A stretch of DNA of 44,304 bases from an uncultured Nitrospina sp. (GCA_937891765.1 CALAGQ010000102.1:1-44304), one strand, 5' to 3'; numbered from the stretch's first letter, positions 20,808 to 29,168 are shown. Notes: generated by a model from the sequence alone, not told the origin. Made by a program: numbers and translations.

Positions 20808-20823
20808 TGGCATAAAAATTGCT
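20808..20823 (+). promoter_or_regulatory. Sigma-54 promoter (-24/-12)
   Basis: TGGCATAAAAATTGCT matches the RpoN consensus TGGCAYR-N4-TTGCW at every defined position, with the GG and GC dinucleotides 10 nt apart. Expected transcription start is about 20834, some 19 nt before the YjfB-like gene. RpoN promoters commonly drive flagellar genes, which fits. Confidence 0.7.
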
Positions 20824-20852
20824 GTTAATCAGGGCAGTGGTTCAACAAGGGA

Positions 20853-21017
20853 GTGAGTGCTCAGTTTCAAGCCGCGGCCTTAAAAACAGCACAAAATGTC
20901 CAAAAACAAGAAGGCGAGGCGGCAGTCTCTCTCATTAAATCTGCGGCAGAGGCGGGAGAGGCTACAGATCATTCAATACCTTCAGGCACAGGCAACAACG
21001 TAGACGTCACCGCATAG
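20853..21017 (+). CDS. YjfB-like putative motility microprotein
   Basis: 54 aa, from GTG 20853 to TAG 21015-21017. The frame has no earlier start after the stop at 20826. Alanine-rich helix AAALKTAQNVQKQEGEAAV, then SLIKSA, and an ending GTGNNVDVTA. The layout LK-x-(A/S)-Q-x-VQ-x-x-EG-x-AA-x-x-LI ... G-x-x-VDV-x-A is that of the short YjfB family (putative motility proteins). The purine-rich AAGGGAG lies right against the GTG, so the exact start is unsure. Preceded by a perfect sigma-54 promoter. Confidence 0.65.
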   Translation: MSAQFQAAALKTAQNVQKQEGEAAVSLIKSAAEAGEATDHSIPSGTGNNVDVTA

Positions 21018-21055
21018 CCTACCACTAGGCGTGGGGCCAATGAGCAATGGCTAGG
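21018..21055 (-). repeat. Dispersed structured intergenic repeat, copy F (half copy)
   Basis: Only one end remains: the hairpin CCAC-TAGGC-GTGG (21022-21034), then GGCC and AGCAATGGCT (plus strand). On the minus strand this is AGCCATTGCT-CATTGGCC plus the end hairpin. It lies between the YjfB-like stop and the stop of the NERD gene and reaches into that stop codon. Confidence 0.65.
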
Positions 21056-21605
21056 GGCTGGAAACCGCACGGAGCTTACACACTACATCATCCCGTTTGT
21101 CATCGGACAAACGGGATGTTTTGTTTTTCTCAATATAGGGAATCAACTCCCTGAGTCGAATAACATGTGAGCCAAACTCCCCTTTCAATACCGCCCGGGT
21201 AAACACCACGATAGGGATGAAGTAGACCGGCCCGATCACCTTTTCCAGAGCATTGACATGCTTGCGGTTTTCCCATAATGGGTTGTACAAAATATCCGAC
21301 TTGATGTGCCACTCCCGATCCCCTTCCCTGCCCGTCACCTTGCCTGCTTCAGTTTTGACGGTCAGGACGAACACCCCATAAGATGAAACCACCACATGGC
21401 TCACATCATTCATTCCTAACTCTGCGGACACCACCACATTGGACAAGACGGTATAGTCGGCTCCCAAGCGGTCAAACTGATCCCTCACAACCTTCGGGTC
21501 AGCAGCTAGCCGGTGCTGTCGGCTTCGCCGAACAAACACCACAGCGAACACCACCGCTAATACAGCAAGAATCTTGAGTCCGTCTGCGGAGAACAAAGAA
21601 TCCAT
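21051..21605 (-). CDS. NERD-domain membrane protein with degenerate active site
   Basis: 184 aa. N-terminal transmembrane helix (about 10-25, LKILAVLAVVFAVVFV) then basic residues, so the domain is cytoplasmic. The NERD fold is clear: NDVSHVVVSSYGVFVLTVKTEAGKVTG aligned in two pieces with the usual Q-IDH-VVS-YGIFVIETKN, and later NPLWENRKHVNAL. But the two acidic nuclease residues are gone: Ser69 stands where Asp is usual and Thr82 where Glu is usual; only K84 remains. It is probably not a nuclease. It starts 12 bp after the FAD-protein stop, last of a three-gene run. Confidence 0.8.
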   Translation of the reverse strand: MDSLFSADGLKILAVLAVVFAVVFVRRSRQHRLAADPKVVRDQFDRLGADYTVLSNVVVSAELGMNDVSHVVVSSYGVFVLTVKTEAGKVTGREGDREWHIKSDILYNPLWENRKHVNALEKVIGPVYFIPIVVFTRAVLKGEFGSHVIRLRELIPYIEKNKTSRLSDDKRDDVVCKLRAVSSP

Positions 21606-21617
21606 TAATAAATTTTG

Positions 21618-23273
21618 TTAAAAGTTGAAAGGATTAGGTGGTTCAAAATCAGCGGATGTGGTTTTCTTTTCCTGCTTCTCTTCCCCTTTGGCGGCATTCA
21701 GTTTCATCCCCGAAGCCTCTGGGAAAAATTTAGGCGATATCGTTTTGTCTTCTATCTTTTTCCGGTCCACGCGAAACTGTTGCAAGTTGGTGAGAGTCAC
21801 CGCTCCCCGTTCGGGAATATTGTCGAGAACCGATTGCGCCGACCTGCGGCCGAACACGGTAATATCCAGCAGAGAGTTTCCCATAAGACGATTTTTACCG
21901 TGCAGTCCGCCGGTCACTTCTCCTGCAGCCCAGAGCCCGGCGACATCGGTCCTACATTCCGAATCCACACGAATGCCGCCGTTCTGGTAATGCAGTGTCG
22001 GATAAATCAGAATCGGTGTTTTCGCCGGGTCAATATCATAACGCTCGAAACGGTGAATCAATCCGGGAAACTGACCCGCCAACGTCCCCGCCCCTTTTTT
22101 TAAGTCTATCATCGGAGTATCGAGCCACACGCCTGATTTTCCATGTGGGGTTTTCACACCTCTTCCTTCGGCAATCTCCTTGATGATGGCTCCTGCTAAT
22201 ACATCACGGTAAGCCATCTCGTCGATAAAGTGCACACCTTCGGCATTGACCACCTGAGCTCCGATTGACCGGATCGCCTCGGTCACCAACTGCCCGGCCA
22301 GCGCTTCCGGATAACAAGCACCGGAAGGATGATACTGATAACTGTCGAGATCAATGAGCCGACACCCCTGCCGGTAAGCCAGCACCAAGCCATCGCCGGT
22401 CGCACCGACATGGTTGCTGGTGGGGAATCCTTGCAAGCGAATCTGCCCACTGCCACCAGTCGCCAGAATTACCGCCCGGGCCGAAACGCAGACCGGCCGC
22501 CCTGCACTGCGGTTAAATAAAATAGCTCCAGTCACCCGGCCCTTGCCGTCATCGACCAGTTCCATCGCCACATGTTCTTCCAGTATTTGTGTGCGGGTCA
22601 GGCGCACTGCGTCTTTCAATACGCGCATGATCTCGAGACCCGTATAATCCCTGCAAGCCAACACACGCGGTACCGAAGTGCCACCGCCACCACGCAAACG
22701 AAACTTTCCGTCCTCATTCTGATCGAACAAACAACCGAGTTGACTGAGCCAGCGAATACTTTCTGGACCCTGCTCACAAAGAATCCGCAACAAGTCCGGG
22801 TCATTGTCGCCGTGCCCGCCAACCAGAGCATCGGCAAAATGTCGTCTTGGCGAGTCGTCAGGACCGAGCGCAGACTGAATCCCCCCTTCGGCCATCACTG
22901 TGTTGGAATCGCCCAGCCTGAGTTTGGTCGCCAGATGAACGGTGAGTCCCGACCCTTCCAGCGTCAGAGCTGCGGCCGCGCCCGCTCCGCCACCTCCGAT
23001 GATCAAGACATCCGTTTCTATTTCAGAACTGGGGGAATAGTCCGGCTCAATAGGACTGTCTCCCTCCAAGAGCTGGGCAAGTTCCAAGGGAAATTTCTGT
23101 CCCCCGGCGTTGAGGCCAACGGTCACCTGCCTTTCATGGCCCAGATAATCCGGATGATATTGTTTAAGAAGCGCATCTGCCTCGTTGGAATCAGGTAAAG
23201 GCGCGGGTTGATTGAGCCGGGCCGGACGCGAACTTTCAAGATTTCTCAGAGACTCTTTCGCCCATTCCATCAT
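21618..23273 (-). CDS. Fumarate reductase/aspartate oxidase-type flavoprotein
   Basis: 551 aa. SdhA/FrdA/NadB superfamily. It starts with about 85 residues that are not part of the FAD domain (including HERQVTVGLNAGGQKFPLEL). Then TDVLIIGGGGAGAAAAL (dinucleotide fold) and SNTVMAEGGI. N124 replaces the flavin-linking His of SdhA, so FAD should be non-covalent, as in NadB and soluble fumarate reductases. YHPSG and TEAIR keep the dicarboxylate-site residues, and RLMGNSLLD is conserved. Substrate is unclear: fumarate, succinate or another dicarboxylate. Paired with the FeS gene by an ATGA overlap. The C-terminal 40 residues are Lys-rich and low complexity. Confidence 0.85.
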   Translation of the reverse strand: MMEWAKESLRNLESSRPARLNQPAPLPDSNEADALLKQYHPDYLGHERQVTVGLNAGGQKFPLELAQLLEGDSPIEPDYSPSSEIETDVLIIGGGGAGAAAALTLEGSGLTVHLATKLRLGDSNTVMAEGGIQSALGPDDSPRRHFADALVGGHGDNDPDLLRILCEQGPESIRWLSQLGCLFDQNEDGKFRLRGGGGTSVPRVLACRDYTGLEIMRVLKDAVRLTRTQILEEHVAMELVDDGKGRVTGAILFNRSAGRPVCVSARAVILATGGSGQIRLQGFPTSNHVGATGDGLVLAYRQGCRLIDLDSYQYHPSGACYPEALAGQLVTEAIRSIGAQVVNAEGVHFIDEMAYRDVLAGAIIKEIAEGRGVKTPHGKSGVWLDTPMIDLKKGAGTLAGQFPGLIHRFERYDIDPAKTPILIYPTLHYQNGGIRVDSECRTDVAGLWAAGEVTGGLHGKNRLMGNSLLDITVFGRRSAQSVLDNIPERGAVTLTNLQQFRVDRKKIEDKTISPKFFPEASGMKLNAAKGEEKQEKKTTSADFEPPNPFNF

Positions 23274-23926
23274 GGTTCGATCCTCCCTGACTGGCGAAAC
23301 TGCCGGGCTCTTTGGAGTCTTTGCGCCCTGTCTTTATCCAGCAGATATTGCCATTCCTGTTCAGCATTGGCATCGGTTTTTTCTATCGCAATGTCCTGGC
23401 TCATGCCGAGAGAACGACGTATCCAGAGTCCCATATTATGCGGCTTGACTTTATCTTCGCAAACGAATCGACACAGTCCACAATGGATGCAGGTGGTAAA
23501 ATCTTCCGCCACCGCTTGAAACTCGCCCTTTTGCATACGCAAAACCGAGTCCATCACCGGGATAGACATAGGGCAGGCGGTGGTGCAGCTTCCGCATTTG
23601 GTGCACCGGTTGAGCGTGGGAAACGCCAATTGCAGATGCGAAAGTTCCGGCTCGGCCACCGGTGCCACAGAGACATCGGCTTCAACAGGACAAGGAAAGA
23701 CTTCCATCCCGGCCTCCACCGGTTTCATGCAGGCCAGTTCCGTGCCCCCTGTTCGGCCATCAGAATAGCGCAAAGTGACGGTGCAGGCCCCACAGACCCC
23801 TCCGGCGCAACCGGTCTTGACGCTTTCGGCCATTCCCGCCGCCCAAAGGGCATGCACGAGGGTTTCACCGGCTCTGGCCTGGATGGTTTTCCCGGAAATT
23901 TTTATTTCTACCGTTTTATCGGTCAT
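23270..23926 (-). CDS. Iron-sulfur subunit with [2Fe-2S] and two [4Fe-4S] sites
   Basis: 218 aa. The [2Fe-2S] site is C40, C45, C48, C66 in a GCxxGxCGAC context. The ferredoxin half has C108, C111, C114, C118 and C146, C149, C152, C156, enough for two [4Fe-4S] clusters. This is an SdhB-like electron-transfer protein serving the flavoprotein encoded next to it (4-bp ATGA overlap). Shorter than SdhB and without a CCG or membrane partner nearby, so the electron donor is likely soluble (ferredoxin, thiol or NADH-linked). Diverges from yebC. Confidence 0.85.
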   Translation of the reverse strand: MTDKTVEIKISGKTIQARAGETLVHALWAAGMAESVKTGCAGGVCGACTVTLRYSDGRTGGTELACMKPVEAGMEVFPCPVEADVSVAPVAEPELSHLQLAFPTLNRCTKCGSCTTACPMSIPVMDSVLRMQKGEFQAVAEDFTTCIHCGLCRFVCEDKVKPHNMGLWIRRSLGMSQDIAIEKTDANAEQEWQYLLDKDRAQRLQRARQFRQSGRIEP

Positions 23927-23940
23927 AAACTCATACGAAG

Positions 23941-23986
23941 TTGAGAGAGGATCATAGATTATGTTAAATTACCCACAGCTTATAAT
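23941..23986 (+). promoter_or_regulatory. Candidate promoter(s) for yebC-ruvCAB
   Basis: Two overlapping options: TTGAGA (23941-23946), 17 bp, TTAAAT (23964-23969); or a perfect -10 TATAAT at 23981-23986 with a weak -35. Followed by GAGG about 9 nt before the yebC ATG. Sequence match only. Confidence 0.35.
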
Positions 23987-24008
23987 TTTTTTGAATTGAG
24001 GAACGAAT

Positions 24009-24764
24009 ATGTCCGGGCATTCCAAGTGGGCCAGTATAAAACATAAAAAGGGCGCAGCCGACGCCAAACGCGGAAAAATTTTCACCAAACTCATTAAAGA
24101 AATCACCGTAGCCACGCGCATCGGTGGCGGAGACCCCGATGGCAACCCACGACTTCGAACTGCCATCCTGATTGCCAAAAGCAAGAACATGCCGGTGGAT
24201 AACATCACCCGCGCCATTAAAAAAGGCACCGGCGAGTTGGAAGGCGTACACTATGAAGAGCACACCTATGAAGGGTACGGTCCCGGTGGGGCGGCCATCT
24301 TTCTCGAAGCGATGACCGACAACAAAAACCGCACCGTCAGTGAAATTCGCGCCACTCTCGGTAAAGCCGGTGGAAACCTCGGCGAAAACGGCTGTGTCGG
24401 GTGGATGTTCGAACAAAAAGGACTCATCACCGTCAAGACCGAAGCTAAAAGCGAAGACGACCTGATGGAACTCGCCATCGATGCCGGCGCTGATGATATG
24501 CAGACTGTCGACGAGCACTACGAGATCACCACCAGTGTTGAAAATTTCGAGACCGTACGCAAAACTCTCGAAGATGCAGGCGTACCGATGGAAATGGCGG
24601 AGATCACCCGCATTCCACAAAACACGGTTTCCCTTGATGAGAAAAAAGGTAAAGCGCTGCTCAAACTGATGGATATTCTGGAAGACCACGACGACATCCA
24701 AAAAGCCTACTCCAATTTTGACATCTCGGATGATGTCATGGCTGCTATTATAGAGAGCCAATAG
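24009..24764 (+). CDS. yebC: YebC/PmpR-family regulator
   Basis: 251 aa, normal length. Starts [20 protein letters not shown], the invariant YebC N-terminus, then [12 protein letters not shown] and [17 protein letters not shown]. YebC proteins are known as transcriptional regulators and more recently as factors easing translation of proline stretches (TACO1 family). Its place before ruvC-ruvA-ruvB is the common bacterial order. The TAG stop codon is the first bases of a dispersed repeat copy. Confidence 0.97.
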   Translation: MSGHSKWASIKHKKGAADAKRGKIFTKLIKEITVATRIGGGDPDGNPRLRTAILIAKSKNMPVDNITRAIKKGTGELEGVHYEEHTYEGYGPGGAAIFLEAMTDNKNRTVSEIRATLGKAGGNLGENGCVGWMFEQKGLITVKTEAKSEDDLMELAIDAGADDMQTVDEHYEITTSVENFETVRKTLEDAGVPMEMAEITRIPQNTVSLDEKKGKALLKLMDILEDHDDIQKAYSNFDISDDVMAAIIESQ

Positions 24765-24862
24765 GCGTGGGGCCAACTAGCAAGAACCTATTGAGCTAAG
24801 AAAATCATTTCTAGCTAGAAAAACTATTACTCATTACCAGCGGAGGTACTCCGCTCACCAAG
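24763..24862 (+). repeat. Dispersed structured intergenic repeat, copy G
   Basis: Begins TAGGCGTGGGGCC, which includes the last two bases of the yebC stop codon. The core runs from AGCAAGAACC to AAAACTATTAC, with ATTGAGCTAAGA and TTTCTAGCTAGAAA (palindromic) inside. The 3' end is GGAGGTACTCC, a different end hairpin shared with copy H (GGAGGCACTCC). It separates yebC from ruvC. Confidence 0.75.
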
Positions 24863-24873
24863 GCTGAAAAAAA

Positions 24874-25374
24874 ATGCGCGTCATGGGCATCGACCCCGGC
24901 AGTAACTGCACCGGAATCGGCATCGTCGAAGAAATCAAAGGCGACCTGCATGCCGTGCACTGGAACGGTGTTCGCACTTCGCCGAAACAATCCTTTCCCC
25001 AACGGATCAAACTCATTTATGATGAACTCATGCTGGCCATGGAAAAATTCCAGCCCGATGCGGTTGCTGTCGAAGATCTGTTCTACTCCACCAACGTAAA
25101 GACGGTCATAAAACTCGGGCAAACCCGTGGCGTCGCGCTACTGGCCGCTGTCAACAGTGGCATGGAAGTTGCCGAATACAGTCCGCTGGAAGTCAAGCTG
25201 TCGGTTGTCGGTTATGGACGCGCCGATAAAAACCAGGTCTGCGACATGGTGTCGACCCTGCTGCGCCTGAAAGAAAAACCCGAACCCTTTGACGCCTCCG
25301 ACGCGCTGGCTGTCGCCATCTGTCATATTCATCACGCCGGACTGCAACAAAAAATCAAACAGGCCGGGGGATGA
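24874..25374 (+). CDS. ruvC: Holliday junction endonuclease RuvC
   Basis: 166 aa. Resolves Holliday junctions by paired nicks. RNase-H-like fold with the metal-binding carboxylates D7 (GIDPG), E67 (AVEDLF), D140 and D143 (DASDALAVA). Works with RuvAB, encoded next. Seven bases separate its stop from the RuvA ATG. Confidence 0.97.
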   Translation: MRVMGIDPGSNCTGIGIVEEIKGDLHAVHWNGVRTSPKQSFPQRIKLIYDELMLAMEKFQPDAVAVEDLFYSTNVKTVIKLGQTRGVALLAAVNSGMEVAEYSPLEVKLSVVGYGRADKNQVCDMVSTLLRLKEKPEPFDASDALAVAICHIHHAGLQQKIKQAGG

Positions 25375-25381
25375 ACAAAGT

Positions 25382-25975
25382 ATGATCGCCCACCTTAAAG
25401 GACAACTGACTTACAAGTCTCCCGAATACACCATTATCGATGTCAATGGAGTCGGCTATCAGGTTTTCACACCTCTATCCACCTATTACGCCCTGCCTAA
25501 TCCGGGCGAAACGGTATCACTCAGGGTGCATACCCGCGTGAGGGAAGACGAACTCAAACTCTTCGGCTTCCTGACAGAGGAAGAACAAACCATTTTCCAG
25601 AAACTCATCACCATCAATAAGGTTGGGCCCAAACTGGCTCTCGGCATCCTGTCCGGCATGTCCCCGGCAGATTTATTGTCCGCCGTGATGAACAATGATT
25701 CCGCCAGACTGAGCACCATCCCCGGTGTCGGCAAAAAAACTGCCGAACGCCTGACCTTGGAAATGAAAGACAAGCTGGCAGACATGGCACTGGAAATGAG
25801 CCATCATCTTGAAGCCCAGCCAAAAGAAGGTTTTTATGATGATGCACTCTCGGCACTTCTCAACCTCGGCTACAAAAAACAGGAAGCTGAAAAAGCCCTG
25901 AAAACAATTTACAATAAGAACGGCAAAGATGCTGGCCTTGAAGATCTTATTAAAGAAAGTTTGAACATTTTATAG
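25382..25975 (+). CDS. ruvA: Holliday junction branch-migration protein RuvA
   Basis: 197 aa from ATG 25382, the usual length and N-terminus ([16 protein letters not shown]). A longer frame reaching back to 25289 would run deep into ruvC and add residues unlike RuvA, so it is rejected. Domain I is an OB fold (to about 64), domain II has two helix-hairpin-helix motifs ([23 protein letters not shown]), and domain III (about 150-197) contacts RuvB. Confidence 0.97.
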   Translation: MIAHLKGQLTYKSPEYTIIDVNGVGYQVFTPLSTYYALPNPGETVSLRVHTRVREDELKLFGFLTEEEQTIFQKLITINKVGPKLALGILSGMSPADLLSAVMNNDSARLSTIPGVGKKTAERLTLEMKDKLADMALEMSHHLEAQPKEGFYDDALSALLNLGYKKQEAEKALKTIYNKNGKDAGLEDLIKESLNIL

Positions 25976-26000
25976 CAGGTATCACCCACAGGAAAAATTA

Positions 26001-27026
26001 ATGGAAGAAGACAGACTTATAGATTCGGAGCAGGACAACGAAGAAGTCCAATTCGACAACAGTCTCCGGCCCAGCCAACTGGCCGACTATGTCGGGCAGG
26101 AAAAGATCAAAGAAAATTTGAAGATCTTCATCTCCGCCGCGCAGATGCGGGAGGAGTCTCTCGACCATGTGCTGTTTTACGGTCCGCCCGGACTGGGCAA
26201 AACCACCCTCGCAAACATCATCGCCTCCGAAATGAACGCGAACATCAAGAGTACCTCAGGCCCGGTCATCGAAAAGTCTGGTGACCTTGCCGCACTTCTC
26301 ACCAACCTGAAAAAAGGTGATGTGCTGTTCATCGACGAGATCCACCGACTCTCTAACGTCATCGAAGAGATTCTCTACTCGGCGATGGAAGACTATAAAC
26401 TCGATATCATGATCGGCCAGGGACCCAGCGCCCGCTCCATCAAATTGGAACTGCCGCCCTTTACACTTGTAGGTGCAACGACACGGGCCGGACTCCTCAC
26501 CTCTCCCCTGCGTGACCGGTTCGGGGTGGTGCATCGGCTCGACTATTACAACGAGAAGGAACTGGAAATCATCATCACCCGTTCAGCCGGAATTCTTGAA
26601 ATCGCCATCGTCCCTGAAGGGGCCAATGAAATTGCCCGCCGCTCACGTGGCACACCAAGAATTGCAAACCGCCTGTTAAGACGCGTGCGCGACTATGCCC
26701 AGGTGAAAGCCGATGGCATTATCACCCGCGATGTCGCCGGCAGTGCTCTCGAAATGATGGAAGTGGATGGCAAAGGACTGGACAAAATGGATCACAAGCT
26801 TCTACTGGCGATGATCGAAAAATATTCCGGCGGTCCGGTCGGCATCGAAAGCCTGGCCGCATCCATCAGCGAAGAAAAAGACACCATCGAAGATGTCCTG
26901 GAGCCTTATCTCATCCAGACCGGATTCATCCAGCGCACCCCGCGTGGCCGCGTCGCCACACCCATGGCCTATAAGCATTTCAACAAACTCCCGCCCAACC
27001 AAGGTAATCAGGACAATCTATTTTAG
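26001..27026 (+). CDS. ruvB: Holliday junction DNA helicase RuvB
   Basis: 341 aa. AAA+ motor of branch migration. N-terminal [11 protein letters not shown], Walker A GPPGLGKT (61-68), Walker [10 protein letters not shown] (109-117), sensor GATTRAG, arginine-finger region [19 protein letters not shown] (sensor 2) and a C-terminal winged helix ending [13 protein letters not shown]. Its TAG stop overlaps the converging FAH gene stop. Confidence 0.98.
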   Translation: MEEDRLIDSEQDNEEVQFDNSLRPSQLADYVGQEKIKENLKIFISAAQMREESLDHVLFYGPPGLGKTTLANIIASEMNANIKSTSGPVIEKSGDLAALLTNLKKGDVLFIDEIHRLSNVIEEILYSAMEDYKLDIMIGQGPSARSIKLELPPFTLVGATTRAGLLTSPLRDRFGVVHRLDYYNEKELEIIITRSAGILEIAIVPEGANEIARRSRGTPRIANRLLRRVRDYAQVKADGIITRDVAGSALEMMEVDGKGLDKMDHKLLLAMIEKYSGGPVGIESLAASISEEKDTIEDVLEPYLIQTGFIQRTPRGRVATPMAYKHFNKLPPNQGNQDNLF

Positions 27027-27679
27027 AAAGAAAGCGTCCACGAAAATGAGCCTGTGACCGGACTTTCAATGTCCACCCGGTCGCCAGACTCAAGCGACCC
27101 CACCCCTGACGGGGTGCCGGTATAAATAATATCGCCCGGTTGCAACGTCCACCATCGGCTCAATGTATAAATTAAACTCCTGATGGGGAATAGCATATCG
27201 CAAGTGTTGCCCTGTTGGCGAAGATCCCCGTTGACCGAACAGCTGAACGATAAATTTTCCAGATCGATAACATTCGCATCATAAGCTTTGAAGTCGCCTA
27301 AAGGAGCACTCTGCTCAAACGATTTGGAAAGTTCCCACGGAAGACCCGCTTTTTTTAACCGGCCTTGAACATCGCGCAAGGTTAAATCCAATCCCACAGT
27401 AACGCCTGCAATATACGACAAGGCGTCAGAAACATCCCGCCCTTCCTTGCCTATCAAAAGCACCACCTCCACTTCATGATGCAAAAGCTTGCCATGGCGA
27501 GGCATGCACAGAGTTTCGCCGGGAACTACAATGCTCGACACCGGTTTCATAAACACCACCGGTTCTTCCGGCGTTTGCCCGCCCAGTTCTTTTATATGCT
27601 CGTCATAATTTTTGCCGATGCAAAAAATCCGTTGAGGATTGAACGATCGGTCATTTATAGTAATCGGCAATACGCTCAT
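27023..27679 (-). CDS. Fumarylacetoacetate hydrolase-family protein
   Basis: 218 aa, a single FAH domain with a short N-terminal cap. Seen: [37 protein letters not shown] (metal-binding Glu-x-Glu), the [11 protein letters not shown]sp, and [14 protein letters not shown]. The family includes oxaloacetate tautomerases/decarboxylases, acylpyruvases and 2-hydroxyhepta-2,4-diene-1,7-dioate isomerases. Given a compact member, oxaloacetate or acylpyruvate chemistry is a fair guess. Its start overlaps the upstream hydrolase stop (ATGA), and its stop overlaps ruvB's by 3 bp tail to tail. Confidence 0.88.
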   Translation of the reverse strand: MSVLPITINDRSFNPQRIFCIGKNYDEHIKELGGQTPEEPVVFMKPVSSIVVPGETLCMPRHGKLLHHEVEVVLLIGKEGRDVSDALSYIAGVTVGLDLTLRDVQGRLKKAGLPWELSKSFEQSAPLGDFKAYDANVIDLENLSFSCSVNGDLRQQGNTCDMLFPIRSLIYTLSRWWTLQPGDIIYTGTPSGVGSLESGDRVDIESPVTGSFSWTLSF

Positions 27680-28467
27680 TGATTGAAGACACGCTTAAAA
27701 AATTTCTGCATTGCCGACCAGGACCGCTCATCCGCCTGCCTGTTGTATTGCAGGTTGGGGATGCTGAACTTTTTGCTGAACTCATCGGCCCGTTTGTTGG
27801 TGAAGCTGTGTTTGATTCCCGCCAGATTCATGTAGGTGAAATCGACATTGCCCGCCACCATCTGACTGGAAAAGGAACCCACCGTTTCGGGTTTTAGAAA
27901 AGAGTCCTGCGATCCGTTGATGACAAGAACGGAGGCCTTCATATTTGTGATCGCCGGTTGCAACGGCAGAGAGCTGTGAAAAGCAACGACACCATCCAGA
28001 TCAGCGCCGCCTCGTGCCATGCGAATGGACACCGCACCGCCGAAGCAAAATCCGATAGCACCAATCAGCTCTGCATCCACAGTTTTATGAGACTGTAAAA
28101 CTTCCTTCGCTTTATTGAACCGGGCTTTGGAAACTTCCCAGTCCTTGAAAGCCGCATTCGCGAATTCTCCGGCCTTTTTGGGGTGGTCAGCGGTTTTTCC
28201 ATTGCCATACATATCCACCGCCAAAGCTGTGTAGCCAACTTCAGCCAGCATGCGGGCGCGGTCACGGGCGTGTTCATTGTGCCCCCACCATTCGTGGACC
28301 ACTAATATCCCTGGTCTTTTAGTTTTAATCGCTGAGTCGTAAGCAAGAAAACCCTTTAAAGTTGTACCGCTCTGGGTGTATTCGATCTCCTGAGTTTGAA
28401 CCTCGGCCTGAGCGTTGGCCGCGAAACCCAGAGCGGCAAGAAGAACCAATTGAAGAAAATATTTCAT
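27676..28467 (-). CDS. Dienelactone hydrolase-family protein, exported
   Basis: 263 aa. Signal peptide MKYFLQLVLLAALGFAANAQA, so periplasmic. Alpha/beta hydrolase of the DLH type: VVHEWWG (oxyanion/Glu strand), nucleophile C141 in GFCFGG, Asp in NGSQDSF, His in GIKHSF. Cysteine as nucleophile is typical of the family. The substrate is unknown. Translationally coupled to the cytoplasmic FAH protein, an odd pairing of compartments. Confidence 0.88.
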   Translation of the reverse strand: MKYFLQLVLLAALGFAANAQAEVQTQEIEYTQSGTTLKGFLAYDSAIKTKRPGILVVHEWWGHNEHARDRARMLAEVGYTALAVDMYGNGKTADHPKKAGEFANAAFKDWEVSKARFNKAKEVLQSHKTVDAELIGAIGFCFGGAVSIRMARGGADLDGVVAFHSSLPLQPAITNMKASVLVINGSQDSFLKPETVGSFSSQMVAGNVDFTYMNLAGIKHSFTNKRADEFSKKFSIPNLQYNRQADERSWSAMQKFFKRVFNQ

Positions 28468-28587
28468 AGCGTTTTAACTCCCCTGACAGAGTTTTGTTTA
28501 TGGAATCCCTGAATTTTACCGGGCCTTAGCAGGAAGGGGAAGGGAAATCCCCTCAACCAGCACGAGAAGTGAGGACGATCACAGGTT

Positions 28588-28603
28588 TGGCATGCGAATT
28601 GCT
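28588..28603 (+). promoter_or_regulatory. Sigma-54 promoter (-24/-12)
   Basis: TGGCATGCGAATTGCT fits TGGCAYR-N4-TTGCW at every defined position, GG and GC 10 nt apart. Predicted start about 28614. The ribosome site at 28642-28649 and ATG at 28652 follow. An ATG at 28592 lies inside this promoter and so cannot be the gene start. Confidence 0.75.
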
Positions 28604-28651
28604 CTACTAATGGAAAAAGGTGACTGCGTCAAAATTCAGACAGGAGGAGTT

Positions 28652-28801
28652 ATGAGAGACTTGACTGTAGATGAACTTTTAGCACAGATGTTTAGAGACA
28701 CCGCCAACCGTATTGGCTGGAATGTCTATCGCAAAGGGAAACGTTGTTTCGTCCCTCTTAAACGAAACAAGTCAGCAAGCAACCTGAAAAAACTTCACTA
28801 A
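28652..28801 (+). CDS. 49-aa protein of unknown function
   Basis: 49 aa from ATG 28652, with AGGAGGAG at 28642-28649 directly upstream. Sequence starts MRDLTVDELLAQMF and goes on to a basic half (YRKGKRCFVPLKRNKSASN). One amphipathic helix then a positively charged tail; no signal or membrane segment. Family not recognised. Cotranscribed with the sigma region-4 protein 14 bp downstream, under a sigma-54 promoter. It could bind nucleic acid or its neighbour, but that is a guess from charge and context. Confidence 0.65.
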   Translation: MRDLTVDELLAQMFRDTANRIGWNVYRKGKRCFVPLKRNKSASNLKKLH

Positions 28802-28815
28802 AACGGGGGATTACC

Positions 28816-29058
28816 ATGAACGAGACCGCGATTTTGACACAAGCTGATGAAGCGTCACTATCACCTGAGGATCGGGCAATCTGGAAGGCAGATATTGCCG
28901 AAGCCATCGACCGGCTTGATGAACAGGAACGACTGGTGATGGCCCTGCACTACCATGAAGAACTGACCCTGCCAGAAATTGCCCATGTGCTCGATATTTC
29001 TATATCGAAGGTAAAAAAAATCCGCGACAAAACCCTAAAAAAATTCCTCAACCACTAA
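28816..29058 (+). CDS. Free-standing sigma-70 region-4 (helix-turn-helix) protein
   Basis: 80 aa. Residues about 25-78, from AIDRLDEQERLVMALHYHEE to KVKKIRDKTLKKFL, match region 4 of FliA/WhiG-type sigma factors: RLDEQERLVMALHY, LTLPEIAHVLDISISKVKKI (HTH), K-x-LKKF. Regions 1-3 are missing and no remnant lies upstream, so it is not simply a truncated sigma gene. A region-4-only protein could bind the beta flap or -35-like DNA as a regulator. SD: GGGGGA before the ATG. Downstream of the 49-aa gene in a sigma-54 operon; followed by a dispersed repeat. Confidence 0.8.
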   Translation: MNETAILTQADEASLSPEDRAIWKADIAEAIDRLDEQERLVMALHYHEELTLPEIAHVLDISISKVKKIRDKTLKKFLNH

Positions 29059-29069
29059 ACGCCAACGTG

Positions 29070-29168
29070 CCCCTTAGCAGGGGAAGCAGTTAGCAATGGC
29101 TCGTTAAGCCAAAATCACGTTTGCCCGCAAGTTAGAGCCATTTTCAGTTGCCAGAGGAGGCACTCCGC
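29070..29168 (+). repeat. Dispersed structured intergenic repeat, copy H
   Basis: 5' hairpin CCCC-TTAGCA-GGGG (29070-29083), then AGCAGTTAGCAATGGCTCG. The core arms AATGGCTC and GAGCCATT pair over 8 bp; inside is GTTAAGCC and TTTGCCCGCAA. The 3' end is GGAGGCACTCC. Twelve bp after the region-4 gene stop. Confidence 0.8.

Noticed and set aside
25289..25975. RuvA extended back to 25289
   Set aside because: It overlaps ruvC by 86 bp and the extra residues do not resemble RuvA, whose standard N-terminus begins at 25382.
28540..28562. AGGGGA/TCCCCT hairpin upstream of the sigma-54 promoter as another repeat copy
   Set aside because: It resembles the 5' end hairpin of the repeat, but the core sequence is absent.
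28592..28801. A 69-aa reading from ATG 28592
   Set aside because: That ATG lies inside the sigma-54 promoter and has no ribosome site; ATG 28652 follows AGGAGGAG.
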